Below are positions 24,597-36,969 of a stretch of 64,000 bases of DNA, in pieces (the first letter of the stretch is position 1; each line of letters begins with the position of its first letter). The notes under the pieces were generated by a model that did not search any database, was not told the origin of the DNA, and saw only the letters and a list, made by a program, of their open reading frames with translations. A program made the position numbers and the translations under genes. The stretch is taken from NCBI GenBank assembly GCA_907165275.2, contig OU015654.1, forward strand, positions 13,781,501-13,845,500, given 5' to 3'. Origin of the DNA: Zygaena filipendulae (taxonomy: Eukaryota; Arthropoda; Insecta; Lepidoptera; Zygaenidae).

Positions 24597-25282
24597 TTTT
24601 ATAGTAAAACATAATAATATATTGTTCATACAGATAACGCCATATGAGGCATGAGTCTTATCACGAGTAGTTTTTTTTTTAGTTTTACATAAACAAATCG
24701 CATAAAATTGCTTTGTTCGATTTGTTGATGTTTTATTCAGAACAAATAAAAATTCATAAGTTGAAAACTTGGTCGATCTTCTAAAGGTGAGAGTTCAAGA
24801 AGTGTATCTTTTATTAAATAGATTCATATTCACTCATTCGAATTGTAAGGAGATTGGGTAAAGTCAGATCTGAAAAATACTGAAATGTCTGATAAATGTG
24901 GTGCAAAAGAAACACCACTACAAAGAGTATCTAGTATTGACACTCATTTTTAGTAATATACATATTTATATACCTAGATAAAATCGTAAAAAACTTTGCC
25001 ATAGAACTTTGTTTTTATAGAAGTCATTACCAACATTTATACATTTTTTTTTAATTGATAGATATTTTTTTGTACAACGCCCACAATAATTTTACAATAA
25101 AAATACCTCTTCTAGTTATTTTTGCAGCTGACAGTATTGTACAATATCGTGTCAAGGATGGTCTAATTTATCATTATTGATTTTGTTTAATAAAATTCAA
25201 TTTAATGATCGATTTCATTACCGCACTTAATAAAAAGTAATGTCACTTATTTCCGTTGGTTTTAACACTTTTAAAATGCTTA

Positions 25283-25432
25283 CATAGTATAAAACAAAGT
25301 CACTTTTCGCTGTCTGTCTGTCCATATGTATGCTTAGATCTTCCGAACTTTTTAACAGATTTTTATGCGGTTTTCACCAATAGATAGTGATTCACGAGGA
25401 AGGTTTATATCTGTCCCGCGGGAACCCCAAAA
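25283..25432 (+). mobile_element. Helitron Hel-C, 3'-truncated
   Basis: ACATAGTATAAAACAAAGTC and ATGCGGTTTTCACCAATAGA; stops after CCCGCGGGAACCCCAAAATT. Confidence 0.78.
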
Positions 25433-25434
25433 TT

Positions 25435-28400
25435 AATATTTTTTCTCCTTTTGGTTCCCATTCTCCATTGAACCCTAATTAGTGACAGTAGTCGGCAACC
25501 TTTACCAGCATCCTCTTTCTCAATTAATTTTTAATTTTTTGTCTTTTTTCTAAATGTCATTGTAACGTATTATTGTTTTTAATTAATTAATGTTATTATA
25601 ATTAATTTGGTACGTTACGAACGCTCTATATTTGATTACGAATTAAGCACATATTCATATGCGAGGTTTCTTACTCTACACATTGACTACGATCGTAAAA
25701 ATAAATTGGTTTATCAAGGATAATTGAAGAATTGGTCCAGTATCATTATTTATATAGGTACCTAAGTTATATATTGACTTTAAAAGTATTAGTTATTAAG
25801 GTTCCCACAAGTTTCTAATTTGTAACTTTTTTTTACATAATATACCATAATTTTTAGCTATGGGAGATAATAAAGATAATAATAATTATTTATTATTATT
25901 ATGGGTACCAACTTCGAATAAAAATTGCAATATTCCCAAACTAAAAAAAAAATGTTTTGTAGCTATATTTTCTAATATATTCAAGAAAACTCTCGAAAAT
26001 AAATGCGTTAAAATTAATTACCTAACAATGCTTGAACTAATCGCAGGGCCTCACCTGGTCCTAAGCAAAGTTTGTGATATGAAAACCAAACAACTGGTAT
26101 ACATACACCTAGGTACTTTACTAAGTTAACGTTTATTTGAATAAACGAATGCCGAATTCGTTTTTACAAAAATACTAAAAAACTTTTCATTTATAAATAC
26201 AAACTTACAAATAAATTGTATTAAAAGCCTTTTAAATATCTTTTATTTTAAACTCGCTGTAACATTATTTTGGTGTACAATAACGAGTATTCTTTTCTAT
26301 TCTATTCAATTCTATTCTAAAAGTATGTAAAATAATAAACATAGTAAAAAGAATGAAGTATAAAAACTTAGCAATCCATGTTCATCAGATGTTTACCCTG
26401 AATAGATATGAACCTACAACACTTGGCGTAGGAGTGTTTAATAAATGTTATTTGCAGTTCCGAAAACTTGAAAAAATAAAAGCTTACAAAAAATATTTCT
26501 GTATCGGAAATTCTTCCAATCTGCCGTAAAAATGCTCTGCGTTTGTCGTTTCTGATTTCTGACATTGACTCTAGTGACGGTCGTCTATATCTCTCTTTGT
26601 TTTTCTTCAGCATGTATCTTCCACAATTTTAATTGCCTTTTGTTTAATTTTAGTGTTATGACAATATTATGGCCATTGACCGTGTGTTGATTGCACTTAG
26701 ATACCAGTCATACTGTACGTCTAAGAGTTATTTAATAAAATTTATAGTTAGTTAATTTTATTACTTAGTACTGCTTAAATTGATACTTTTAAAACACAAT
26801 AATTTTATTCAATATATACGTAGGCTGGTAAAGGGGGATTTTTTTACGAATGAGGGTTTACCATTTTCTTCTGTTATAAGCTTAAATGTGCGTCGAAGTG
26901 CTTTCACAATTTAAAGCTAAATAAAAAGAAATTTCAAGCTAAGTTCACATTATATTTCAATATAATATAATATATAATATTTGTTTAGGTATAATACTTA
27001 GGTATTAACTCGTATTTAGTCACCTTTACACTAGTTTTACTTCCAGTATTGAGGAATGTATCTAATTGAATATGTATCGTAAGTGAGGAACCATTTTTTT
27101 TTATTAAATTACAATTCGTATTAGGCTGCTTGACGACATTTTTATTGTAATACCATGCTTTACTAATTTACCAACAAAAGAAAATTGTCTGTGTGTGTGT
27201 ACCAAAATAAAAAATGGGTGTAATCTGTTAATTGCACTATGTTGACGATATCAGCCATACTAACTGCCGTACATATAAATTGCAGGTAATCTAATACATA
27301 ACTTGGCATCTTGCGTTTCCTAGATATAAGATTCATAGGTACACATTGGAACTTTTATTAGGTTTGTATTCAAATTATTTTGAATTTTAAAATGCGAGTA
27401 ATAAACAAAGTGATTCGTAAATTCCATGACTTATGGAGAGACTGAACAATGGATTACTATAGTCAAGGTCATAACTTTTACAATTTATAGTTAACGTGCT
27501 AGATCTACGGAAAATCTTTTTAAAGTACCTAAAAAGATTATCAAAATTTTATTTGGAAGTAGAATAATATACCTAACTTTATTAAAAGTACTTTTTAGAC
27601 TCGGATAATATCATAAGAAAAAAAAAGTTGCCCTAACCATTATTTTTATTAATAATAATTATATGAGTGATAAAATAAAAGCAAAGATAATCTAGTTTAA
27701 TGAGTAATAAAAAAATACTATCGATCGATGAACAAAATTAGTGGCCTATTAGTAAAAAAAAAGTTGTAGCGAACAGGTGATCAAAATGACTTTTAAGTTT
27801 GTGATGCCTACGTCGGTTTGATTGCGACATTTGATTTAATCATAAGTGTTGCATTTAATTTGATAAGAATATAAATTAATTGCTTTCTCATCGGTTTACG
27901 AAATGGCGCTTGCACTCTTGAACTTCTTAAGGTCGTCTAAAAAAAATTTTATTTTTTTCAGTCCGTGGCGCTTGGTACAATTTTTTAACGCAGGAATTGC
28001 CAAAACCCACTTTGAAGTACACTTCTCGGTGCTTAGCCGAAACTATTGATTTTATAAAAAAAAGTTGTTATTACATAAACTGTTGGTTCTTTCTTTTTTA
28101 ATATAAGAAGGTACTTAATGGTTTCATCTTAAAATGAACCGGAAAGGAAAAAAATCCTAAAAATCTATTAGGTCCAATATGACGTCGCGAACGCCAAGGA
28201 TACAAGGTGGCAAAGTTGAAATTTAGAAAACGCACATCGATATCTATAAAATCCCAAATTTTTAAACTCACGGTAACCCTTCCAGGTAAAACTGCCACAA
28301 TATTACTGTACTATTATCATTATCATTAACAAAATATAATCATCCATGTTAAGAGAATTCGCAAAAATTGAATCGGTCTCGGTGCAGTTAAGTCAAACAG

Positions 28401-28615
28401 ACCAGTTAAAGCTGGGTTGCGAAACGTCAGTGCAAAAGTAACATCCCAATAAATTCATTGCGCGCATCGATAACATAAATGTTTCTGTAGAAGAACGTGT
28501 ACAGTCAGCAGTAAAATAATCATGTGTATTCTTTTTTAATAAAATTAATGATTTACGAAATATTTCAAAATAAAAAATTATAGTCACCATAGTCATGCAT
28601 GTCGGGTACTCTGAG
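25435..28615. other. longest repeat-poor stretch
   Basis: About 3.2 kb of AT-rich sequence with a (TTCTA)n-like patch at 26290-26320 and no Helitron copy. The short frames at 25860 and 26368 lack domains and are not called. Confidence 0.5.
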
Positions 28616-28620
28616 TGTAA

Positions 28621-28830
28621 TCCTTACTTCCCTAGTAATATTATAAATGTAAAAGTAACTCTGTCTATCTGTCTGTTACGCTTTCACGCCTAGATGGCTC
28701 AACGGATCACCATGAAATTTTGCATATGCATTATTAGTGGTACAGAGAAGGACATAGGTTACTTTTTGTCCTGGAATTCCTGCGGGATCTCTGAAATTAA
28801 CGTGGGTGAAACCACGGGGAGAATAGCTAG
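28621..28830 (+). mobile_element. Helitron Hel-A
   Basis: A|TCCTTACTTCCCTAGTAATA start; GTGGGTGAAACCACGGGGAG hairpin; AATAGCTAG|T end. The hairpin stem carries paired changes relative to the consensus. Confidence 0.86.
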
Positions 28831-28831
28831 T

Positions 28832-28975
28832 ATAAATATATGCGATTGTTTGTGCGTGTGTATGTTTGTTATTGTTTCACGTTGTAACGATACGATGGAT
28901 TTGAATGAAATTTGTAGTGGGGATAGTTAACTCTGGAATTAACACGTATGGTAACTTTTATCTTGGAATCTTACA
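28832..28975 (+). mobile_element. Helitron-related fragment directly downstream
   Basis: TTTGTTATTGTTTCACGTTG, GATTTGAATGAAATTTGTAG and ACTTTTATCTTGGAAT echo Hel-A body words; no terminal hairpin. Confidence 0.45.
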
Positions 28976-29162
28976 TTAATTTTTTGATCGATTCGATTGG
29001 ACACTTTTTCATTTTTTGTTGACATTTTTATTTATATTTTTAGTATGATTATTTATATCATAGTAATTATTATGTTCTTTGACGATTATATCTGTGATCT
29101 ACTATTTTTAAACGAGCAATTCTTGTATAGATCTATACATATATAATATAAATATATGTATT

Positions 29163-29399
29163 TGGACGCAGATAAGCAATAACATGTTAACAAACAAAAC
29201 GAAGTTATTGATTCAGAACGATTTATTGAGATTTAGAGAACGTTTTTTAATTATGTGTTTACCTCATTAGATTGTTTAAATATGTAACTAAATATTGAAC
29301 ATAAAAATTCTTAACACAAAATGGCGCTATAATTTTAAAACTTTAATTACTCAAAATTTCTCTTGTGTGGGTTAACACACTATTGCTTATCTATGTCCA
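29163..29399. mobile_element. TIR MITE with 29-bp ends
   Basis: TGGACGCAGATAAGCAATAA with CATGTTAAC at the left is the inverse of GTTAACACACTATTGCTTAT with CTATGTCCA at the right. 237 bp, AT-rich interior. Confidence 0.8.
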
Positions 29400-29679
29400 T
29401 TTATAATCTGAATCTCGGAAACGGCTCCAACGATTTTCATGAAATTTCGTATGCAGAGGGTTTCGGGGGCGATGAATCGATCTAGCTAGGTTTCATTTTT
29501 AGAAAATGTCGTTTTATCCGTGTTTTCAGGCAATGAAAAATGAGTGTTTGTTTTTCTACGTTAAAACAGATGGCGCTATACACAACAAGCGAAGCTCGGT
29601 GACCCAGATATTATAATTTAATAATGTAATATGAACGTGATATTTGTAAATAGGTACTCATAGTATGAAATCAGTAAAC

Positions 29680-29739
29680 TATACTATCCCTGAAGGAATT
29701 CCGAAATTCACGAGGTTGAACTCGCAGGGAACAGTCAGT
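29680..29739 (+). mobile_element. Helitron 3'-end remnant
   Basis: GGAATTCCGAAATTCACGAG, GTTGAACTCGCAGGGAACAG then TCAG. Confidence 0.55.
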
Positions 29740-29835
29740 ATCAGATCTATTCGTGCTTCAATTTAATTTGAATATTACCTACCATCGCTGTTATTGAGTA
29801 CAATTATTATTCAGATTTCAGATGTTATTATATTA

Positions 29836-30014
29836 CTAGCTCCCTACGGTGCCATCTATGTTAACTACGGAGTCTCCGCGGGAATTCTGGCATAAAAATT
29901 ACTCTTTGTCCTTCTCTGAGAAGGTGTATGCAAAATATGATTGTGATCAGTTGAGCCGTTAAGGCGTGAACGCGTAACAAACAAACTCACTTTCGCATTT
30001 ATAATTAGTAAGGA
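29836..30014 (-). mobile_element. Helitron Hel-A
   Basis: Minus 5' TCCTTACTAATTATAAATGC; 3' hairpin eroded but CTAG intact at 29839-29836. Confidence 0.82.
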
Positions 30015-30049
30015 TATAATAATATACCTACGTGTTTGTTAATTTTTCT

Positions 30050-30215
30050 TCCTGTCTGTACTGGTCAGTGCTGTCAGTGACAGCCTCTGACCTTTAGCCG
30101 GCAACCTTCTGTTGCGTTGCGTCACCGACGTCACACGGCGACCCCTGCGCGGGCGCATCTTTCCATCTAGGTCCCTTTAATGGACGCAGCTTTTTGAAAG
30201 CCGTTTGGAATTCTC
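30050..30215. other. GC-richer CpG-containing patch
   Basis: Contains GTTGCGTTGCGTCACCGACG and CACACGGCGACCCCTGCGCG; no ORF. It could be an untranslated exon, a promoter, or an unrecognised repeat. Confidence 0.35.
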
Positions 30216-30287
30216 TCTCACTTATGTACATTGAAGCAAAAAACATATCATTATAAAAAAAAAAACTCGACTCATTTTATTTATATT

Positions 30288-30556
30288 GCAGCGCTGCTAG
30301 TGTAGTGGTAAGGTGACTGACTGCTACGCCAGGTGTCGCGGGTTCGATCCCCGTGCCGGGGTATACATATTTTGTGTGATGAACATTTTGGTGTTTGCTC
30401 TGAGTCTAGATGTTATATATGAATGTATATATCATAAGTATGTTTAAAAAAAGTATATAAGTATTATATTATTATCATCTGCCTGGTACAGTGCTTAGTA
30501 GTACAAGCCTGCTAAATTGGCGACCAGACGGGCTATAATGTAACTTTCTATCATTT
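30288..30556 (+). mobile_element. tRNA-derived SINE, second family
   Basis: Pol III promoter-like head: GCTAGTGTAGTGGTAAGG (A box) and GGGTTCGATCCCCG (B box), 35-40 bases apart. A CTCTGAGTCT body and an AT-rich tail follow, with a GCCTGGTACAGTGCTTAG region near the end. The head does not fold as an intact tRNA. Confidence 0.75.
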
Positions 30557-30923
30557 TCCGGTTGCAATCAAAAACATCGCGGTTTTGCGATTACAATATG
30601 CACGTTTTGACACCTACAATATCTAGAAATCAACCAAAATAAACATACTTTAATAGTTAAAGCTGTCTAAACATCTATTTTTCAGATTGAAACTGAAATA
30701 TGATAGCAACAAAAGTTAAATAATTGCCCTGCAAGTGGCGATGTGCGATGATAATAAATATTATTGCCAAAAAAACTATACTATACCAACCATATAAAAA
30801 AGAAAACTTAAAATAATAATAATTTCCAAGCATCATTATTATTATTCACTAGGACTATGTATTTTAGTTAAGAGTCGACTTATCCTGCGCATCGTACCAA
30901 GATTCTGCCGGCTAAAATGTTAA

Positions 30924-31128
30924 TCCTGACTAATATTATAAAATGTCAATGTAATATTATGTTTGTGTGTTTGTCCGTTACGCCTAACCCTATCTGTTTG
31001 TCTGTTATCTTTTCACGCCTTGTCTATTCAATAGATCATCAGGAAATTTTGCAAATAAAGGTCAGGGGTACAAAGAAGACGTGGGGTACTTTTATCCCGG
31101 ATATACCGCGGGAAATGCGAAACAGCTC
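30924..31128 (+). mobile_element. Helitron Hel-A, 3' end eroded
   Basis: A|TCCTGACTAATATTATAAAA start; CAGGGGTACAAAGAAGACGT body; CCGCGGGAAATGCGAAACAG then CTCG. Confidence 0.75.
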
Positions 31129-31549
31129 GTAATATATATAGCTATAGGTATATAAAACTGTAATTTGGGACCATATTTCACGTATTCTATTTTAATTAAT
31201 GACTGGCTGCGTATTATTTGTTGAATATCGTATCGTTAATTTTAACGATAGCCATCTAACAATAAAACTTAAATTAATATTTATTTTATGCTTAACAACT
31301 AAAATAAATGTGTTTGCCAAATGATCCATTTAGATTTAACACACATCTATTAAAAGATTTCAACAGGTTAGTTATTAAAAAATAATTGTTAAGTTATTAA
31401 TTTCAATGTCATTATTAGGTTAAAGCTAACGCACAAATAAAAATGTAACTAATTTTAAATATATTATGTATTTGTTCTGAATTTTTTTTTTGTTTTTTTC
31501 ATGCTGTAAAAAAATCTACAAGTGCAATGTAAGCTCACCATGTTTCCTC

Positions 31550-31690
31550 CAGTTGCCTAGCACATGCACTGCATACCTCGATCTATAGATCACACAACAC
31601 TACACGCGACTCACGCGGCGCAGGCGCTAGCACATATGAGCCGCGCCGACTGAACTCTCACACATAAATACAGCCTCGCTACTCCACCAT
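31550..31690. other. GC-richer CpG-containing patch
   Basis: Contains CACGCGGCGCAGGCGCTAGC and GAGCCGCGCCGACTGAAC flanked by AT-rich DNA. On the minus strand TATTTATG precedes TTCAGTC by about 18 bases, a weak TATA/initiator arrangement. Confidence 0.3.
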
Positions 31691-31694
31691 TGTG

Positions 31695-33035
31695 GATAAA
31701 TAATAATATTGATAAATTAATGAAACTGAAACTCTATACACTTTATCACTATAATTTATCACTGAAAATATTTTCATACAACTTATTCGATTTTGGTGCT
31801 AGTGGAGTTGCAATAAGGTCATAAATCTGTTTTGGTTTTCTTGCTGAAGTCTAAAAATTCAAACAAATTGTTGATACACAGGTAAAATTCACGAGGATAT
31901 TTTTTTTGTGTAGTATTTTCTTTGTAGGTATAAGCTCATGCAACACCAAAGGTGGGTTTTAGAATTAGGAAACCTTTCTAGAAAAATTCTTGATCATAAC
32001 TGTACCTATAAAAATTTTGATAACGCGTTTTCAGTATGAATCTGTGTTCATAAAATTTCTTCGAAACATTTTTTGGCATTTTTGAGCACGGCTCTGTTTT
32101 GATCAATTTATACTTCACAGTGGCTAAAAGAGAAGTTTAATTTTAAGTTGGTTCATATTTTGATAAGTCAACTTTTTGACCATGTACAAAGTTTTTTTAA
32201 TCTCCGCTGTGTTTTTAAACGATTTCCAAAAAGGAGGAGGTTCTGCATTCGGCTGTATGTATATTTTTTTATCGTGCAAGACCAGTAGTAATTTTTTTTT
32301 TGCTTTTTTTTAATTTATTTATTTAGGATGTTCACAAATATACATTAGGAAAACAGCAAACCACCGTATTTTTTCACATCTCTACAATGGACGCGAGAAT
32401 GCAGAAAAATCTATGCGCGTCGGCCATTAAATTGCAGAAGTAACACCCATTTGCTGATACGTATAAGTCGTCAGACGTTTCTGAAACGTTTATAGTTTGT
32501 ACACATACCTACTTGAGTTCATGGCTCTAACGAATGTTTGGTCCTTAGTGGGTTTTGTTGTCTGAGTACGAAACTATTAATTTTTACAGTTGTCCTGTAA
32601 AAAATACCACACATTAGACAAATTCGTAAATATTTGAAGTAGGTAGGTACTATACATTTCTTACTCAGGCTATTGGAAAATATTACGACAAATAAATCTA
32701 ATAATTATTTTAATTTTATTTTATGTGTGATTTTATCAAAACACGTCTTTTCATGAAATGTTGTAATCGAAAGTACGTTAACTAGTTTTATAACAAAACG
32801 GCTATTAAAATATCTCGTCTCAAAGGTATGTCTAATATATTATGCATTTATTCAGAAACAATGCTTCCCATAACGCTTGTTTTGTTGCTTCCGTGTCAGC
32901 CTTCTGGTTCTAATGCGAATAGATTTTGATATTAGAAAAGGATACTGGCTTTTTGATATCGTGTATCCTGTTCCTGATTATCATGACCTCTGATAGGTTC
33001 ACAAAGTAAAATCATAGTAAGGATTTTACTATGTA
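31695..33035. other. stretch without gene
   Basis: AT-rich; only the repeat fragment at 32213-32265 is recognised. Confidence 0.5.
32213..32265 (+). repeat. GGAGGAGGTTCTGCATTC repeat fragment
   Basis: GATTTCCAAAAAGGAGGAGG and TTCTGCATTCGGCTG match the reverse complement of 61935-61980. It is a common lepidopteran dispersed repeat edge. Confidence 0.65.
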
Positions 33036-33155
33036 TGAAAAAAAAAAAAATAATGAAAAAGCGTTTATTAGACACAAACAATGCTATACAATAATAAGGA
33101 GCACTAGTCCCTAAACTAGGATTCCCTGTGTTATAGGGACCAGTCTCCTACAAAT
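33036..33155. repeat. dispersed repeat shared with 63355-63465
   Basis: TGAAAAAGCGTTTATTAGAC, ACAATAATAAGGAGCACTAG and GGGACCAGTCTCCTACAAAT recur with substitutions at the other site. Class unknown. Confidence 0.7.
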
Positions 33156-33174
33156 ATATCCAATTAATCAATCA

Positions 33175-33362
33175 GTATCAAAGTAAAAGTGTGTTTGTTT
33201 GTTTGTTTGTTACGCTTTCACGCCTCAACGACTCAACGGATCATCATAAAATTTTGCATAAACGTTGTCAGGGATACAAAGCAGGGAATAGGGTACTTTT
33301 TGTCCCGTAATTCCCGCGGGAACTCCGAAATCACCGCGGATGAAACCGCAGGGATCAGCTAG
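33175..33362 (+). mobile_element. Helitron Hel-A
   Basis: TTACGCTTTCACGCCTCAAC body; GATGAAACCGCAGGGATCAG CTAG|T end; the 5' end is degraded. Confidence 0.8.
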
Positions 33363-33467
33363 TAAAGATATAAGTTGTGCCTAATGCTCGAAATTGGAAT
33401 TATTGCTTTGAATTTTCTCATAATTGAGTTTTGTAAGTATTTACGAAAGAAGAATTTTTTTGGTACA

Positions 33468-34079
33468 ATAGTACATTCTTATCCTAGGGGTGAAAGTAAC
33501 TTATTTAGTCCCGAGACGGGGTTTGGCGCCCGAGCGTAGCGAGGGCGCCTATAGATCGAGGGACTAAATAAGTCTTTCTCCCGAGGGTAACACTGTGCTT
33601 TTCATTACGAATGCAAGGAAAGTCAAAATAAAAATAGGAATTAGCTAAAGAAAAAATGAGTGAAGATCGGATAGTCGCTTGACACTTTCCCACCTATTTC
33701 TTTTTCTTTGGCCGGCTAGCTATTCAGCCAGTATTTTTTATTTACATTGTGGCGACCTAAAAAAAATATTTTCTTTAATTATTAAGTATTAATTAAAGAA
33801 AATAAAAAATATAAATAGGAATTAGCTTAAGAAAAAGTGAGTGAATTTTATTTTAATTAATACCTACTTAAACTTTACGTTATTTCAATTTTACATCGCG
33901 CTGGCTGTATAGAAAGTTGAAACATGGTTCAATAGAAATGTGAAAATAGACCTAGTTTTTTTTTAATAATTTGACAGTTGTCAGTTGAAAGCGATTCTCC
34001 CAAGGGCTGAAAAGAGTTACTTTCAACCCGCTTCTCAGGCAACTTCAGACCTACTTTCCGAGCATGAGTAATGAAAAGT
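33468..34079 (-). mobile_element. 0.6-kb non-autonomous element, copy 2
   Basis: Reverse-orientation partner of 9652-10258, with a few substitutions over about 610 bp. It has the same internal hairpin (33510-33575) and the same end words. High similarity to copy 1 suggests recent mobility. Confidence 0.75.
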
Positions 34080-34435
34080 TCTTTAACGCGGCTTGCGATA
34101 GGAGTTTACTGGTAGACCTTAAGGAAAAAGCGATGTGCCCCATACAAGTCGAGACGTCCTATTGCGGATATTATCGTCTATATACTTGTTTACACTATGT
34201 GTTGGTTATTTTAAATGTGACTTTTTTCAAATTTTATTTCAAATTACATTCGAAACTGAAAAAAGGGGGGCTTGCGGGACGAGAACTCAAAAATGCTTCC
34301 GGACGAAACCACGGTCCACGGGTAACAGCAGCTATAACAAATTGTAAAATAATTTTAATTCGAAATAGATTGAAACAGGTAGGTGCTTGAAAAGTCCGTT
34401 TGGTGGATGTAACTTCTTTTTAAATCCTAAATTTA

Positions 34436-34603
34436 TTTCCCGCGTTAATTTCGGAGTTCTCCCAAGAATTCCAGAATAAACTATAGAGATAATCCTTGCT
34501 CATGAATAACTCTATCTATTGGTGAAAATTGCAGGAAAATCCGTTCAGTAATTTTGGAGTTTATCGCGAACAGACAGCGAAAGCGACTTTATTTTATACT
34601 AGA
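34436..34603 (-). mobile_element. Helitron Hel-C
   Basis: ATGAATAACTCTATCTATTG and TTATCGCGAACAGACAGCGA in plus orientation; the 5' end reads TAGTATAAAATAAAGTCGC on the minus strand. 3' terminus partly lost. Confidence 0.72.
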
Positions 34604-35073
34604 TAAAAATAAAGATTTTATACATTTAGTTTCTGCTGTTGATTTTTTACTCGTTTATTCTATAAAAAAATTTGTCAATTTTATTTTTAACAGAAATCAA
34701 ATATTATTTATTTTGCAATAGACTCTTGTATTATAATATTTGTGTTTAGATATTCAGAATTTAAAACGAATTCTTTTCGAAACCGTCAAATGTCAAACAG
34801 TAATTTCGGTTTGGCAATAGACAAGATAGTATAGGCACAAGACGTAGGTACCTGTATTGAAAACGAACATTACACTTCAAAAAAGGAAAGGAGCAAGTTT
34901 TAATTCGGAAGTATCAATAGGAGCCGATTGCAACCCTAAGGGATGTTTTTTATTACAATGAAATGGTAATCTAATTTAATTAATGCAAGGAATTCAATAA
35001 TTAATATTTGTCCGAATTAATTTAAGTACCTAGATAGGGGTGGAAAATTTAACTGGTTTATTTCATTTTAATG

Positions 35074-35383
35074 ACTAGATGTGCCCCGCGGTTTCACCCG
35101 CACGAGTTTAAGTTTAGGAATCCCACAGGAACTCCAAAGTAGCTTAATTAACTCCCAATGACATCAGCTATTTAGCAGTGAAACTTCTATCAAAATCGGT
35201 CCAACCGTTATGGAGATTCACCCGCGTGAGTTTCGGAATTCCCGCAGGAACTCCAAACTTCCTTTATAAAAACCTCGTCCTGACAATAACGAACACAAAA
35301 AAAAGGTTTATTCAATTTGTTTCAATCGTTTGCAAGTTATACGCTTAGCAACACATTTGGCGATTCATTTTTATTTATATAGA
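35074..35383 (-). mobile_element. Helitron Hel-F, full copy
   Basis: A|TCTATATAAATAAAAATGA 5' end; two internal CCTGCGGGAATTCC-like blocks; 3' hairpin and CATCTAG|T. Confidence 0.85.
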
Positions 35384-35786
35384 TATGGGTATTAGGTCGT
35401 GAGAATCAAGAGTGTAACTTTCAATGAAAAGAGTTTCGAAAAATAAAAGTTACCAATACTAATAATTTTACTTATTAATCTTGTAACGCGATTTAAACTG
35501 CGGCTCCATTAGTGTCTAAAAGAAGAAAGAAATTGTACGAAATTTTACGGGGAACTCGAAACTAATAGTGATTTATTGGCCAACGTTTGGGAACGGAAGG
35601 TCATATATGTAATAAAACTCAAATGACATCTCAAGTTCTTCAAAATTCAATAATAAAGCTTTTCAAGTTACAATTTATGACACATTTATGAATTTAAATA
35701 TATGATAATACGCATTTTATTATAGAATTACGCAATTCAAGACGATTTCTGCCTCTGAACAGTATCACTACAGCATTTAAATGATA

Positions 35787-35973
35787 CTAGCTGTCCCCCG
35801 CGATTTCATCCGCGGCAATTCCGGAGTTCCCGCGGGAATTCCAGGATAAAAACTATCCTATCTTTTAAGTTGGACCATATTATAAACGGTTACAAAATTT
35901 TATCAAAATCCGTTCAGTAGTTTCGGAATTCATCGCGGACAAACAACGTGACACGTGATTTATATATATTAGA
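35787..35973 (-). mobile_element. Helitron Hel-B, dimer unit 2
   Basis: 5' TCTAATATATATAAATC directly follows the CTAG of the neighbouring unit. 3' hairpin CGCGGATGAAATCGCGGGGG and CTAG at 35790-35787. Confidence 0.9.
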
Positions 35974-36166
35974 CTAGCTGTCCCCCGCGATTTCATCCGC
36001 GGTAATTTCGGAGTCGGAGTTTCCGCCGGAATTCCGGGATAAAAACTGTCCTATCTTTTAAGTTGGACCATATTATAAACGGTTACAAAATTTTATCAAA
36101 ATCCGTTCAGTGGTTTCGGAGTCCATCGCGGACAAACAACGTGACACGTGATTTATATATATTAGA
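35974..36166 (-). mobile_element. Helitron Hel-B, dimer unit 1
   Basis: A|TCTAATATATATAAATC at 36166; 3' CTAG at 35977-35974 abuts the next unit with no base between. It differs from unit 2 by few substitutions and a 6-bp GGAGTC duplication. Confidence 0.9.
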
Positions 36167-36274
36167 TTAGATTATATGTACATTGTACGCAGCATAAAAT
36201 ACGTGACTATTAGTACCGGTATATAATTTTTTTACGGATACTGTCTATACTGTGAAATTCAAAAAATACGAACT

Positions 36275-36470
36275 CGACTGCTAACGCCAGGTGTCGACGG
36301 TTCGATCCCCGCATCAGACTATACGTTTTTAAGGGAAATTGTTGTTTGAGTCTGGGTTTTAAGATTTGTGTTTAACATAAATAGGTACTTATGTATTTAA
36401 AAAATAAAGTTTTCATACAGAATTACTATGTACTATATCTGGTACACATAGTATAATCTCTGCTTAGTTA
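36275..36470 (+). mobile_element. SINE of the second family, 5'-damaged
   Basis: CTGCTAACGCCAGGTGTCGA, GGTTCGATCCCCGC and TTTGAGTCTGGGTTT align with 30330-30410. Confidence 0.7.
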
Positions 36471-36969
36471 GAGCTAATGTCAAAGCATTATCTATTTATC
36501 TACGTATATCTATTATAAAATTCAACATTAGCAACATGCGTGTCCATTGTCGAAAACACTAATTTTATCCTGATAATATTTGTAGCTTAACTGTGACGCA
36601 AATCATGGTCGGTGAAATGATTCAAAATACCAAAAAAATCGATTCTTTTTTTTGGTATTTTTCTATCTTAAAGCCACTCGTAGTGAGTTAGTTCGAACTG
36701 AAGTAGGGTAAACCATATAGCTATTGCCCACTTAAGGACTTCAAACACATTGACATCAAAAAATAAAAATAGTATTTTATCTATCAATCATTTATTACTT
36801 TTTTCTTATAACGTAGTAAACTCTCCAACAGATTATTAACAGTTTTTAGTTAAAACTTCCATAAGTTAGAAAATATGAAATAAATTGAAAATTATCTAAA
36901 AAAGTACAGTCATTGCCCATTGCTTATACTAATTGCCCATATCACAGCACAGTAATTGCCCAGTATCTT

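Noticed and set aside
29400..29640. Possible LINE fragment with repeated TGGCGCTATA words
   Set aside because: Two occurrences of the word near 29323 and 29570, but no ends or coding motif clear enough to call a separate element.
30292..30365. tRNA-like sequence with A and B boxes
   Set aside because: No complete cloverleaf, and it is followed by a SINE body that recurs at 36275 and 12985; called a SINE head.
34064..34390. 108-codon plus-strand frame
   Set aside because: The start lies in the end of the 0.6-kb repeat and no family is recognisable; coding status not supported.
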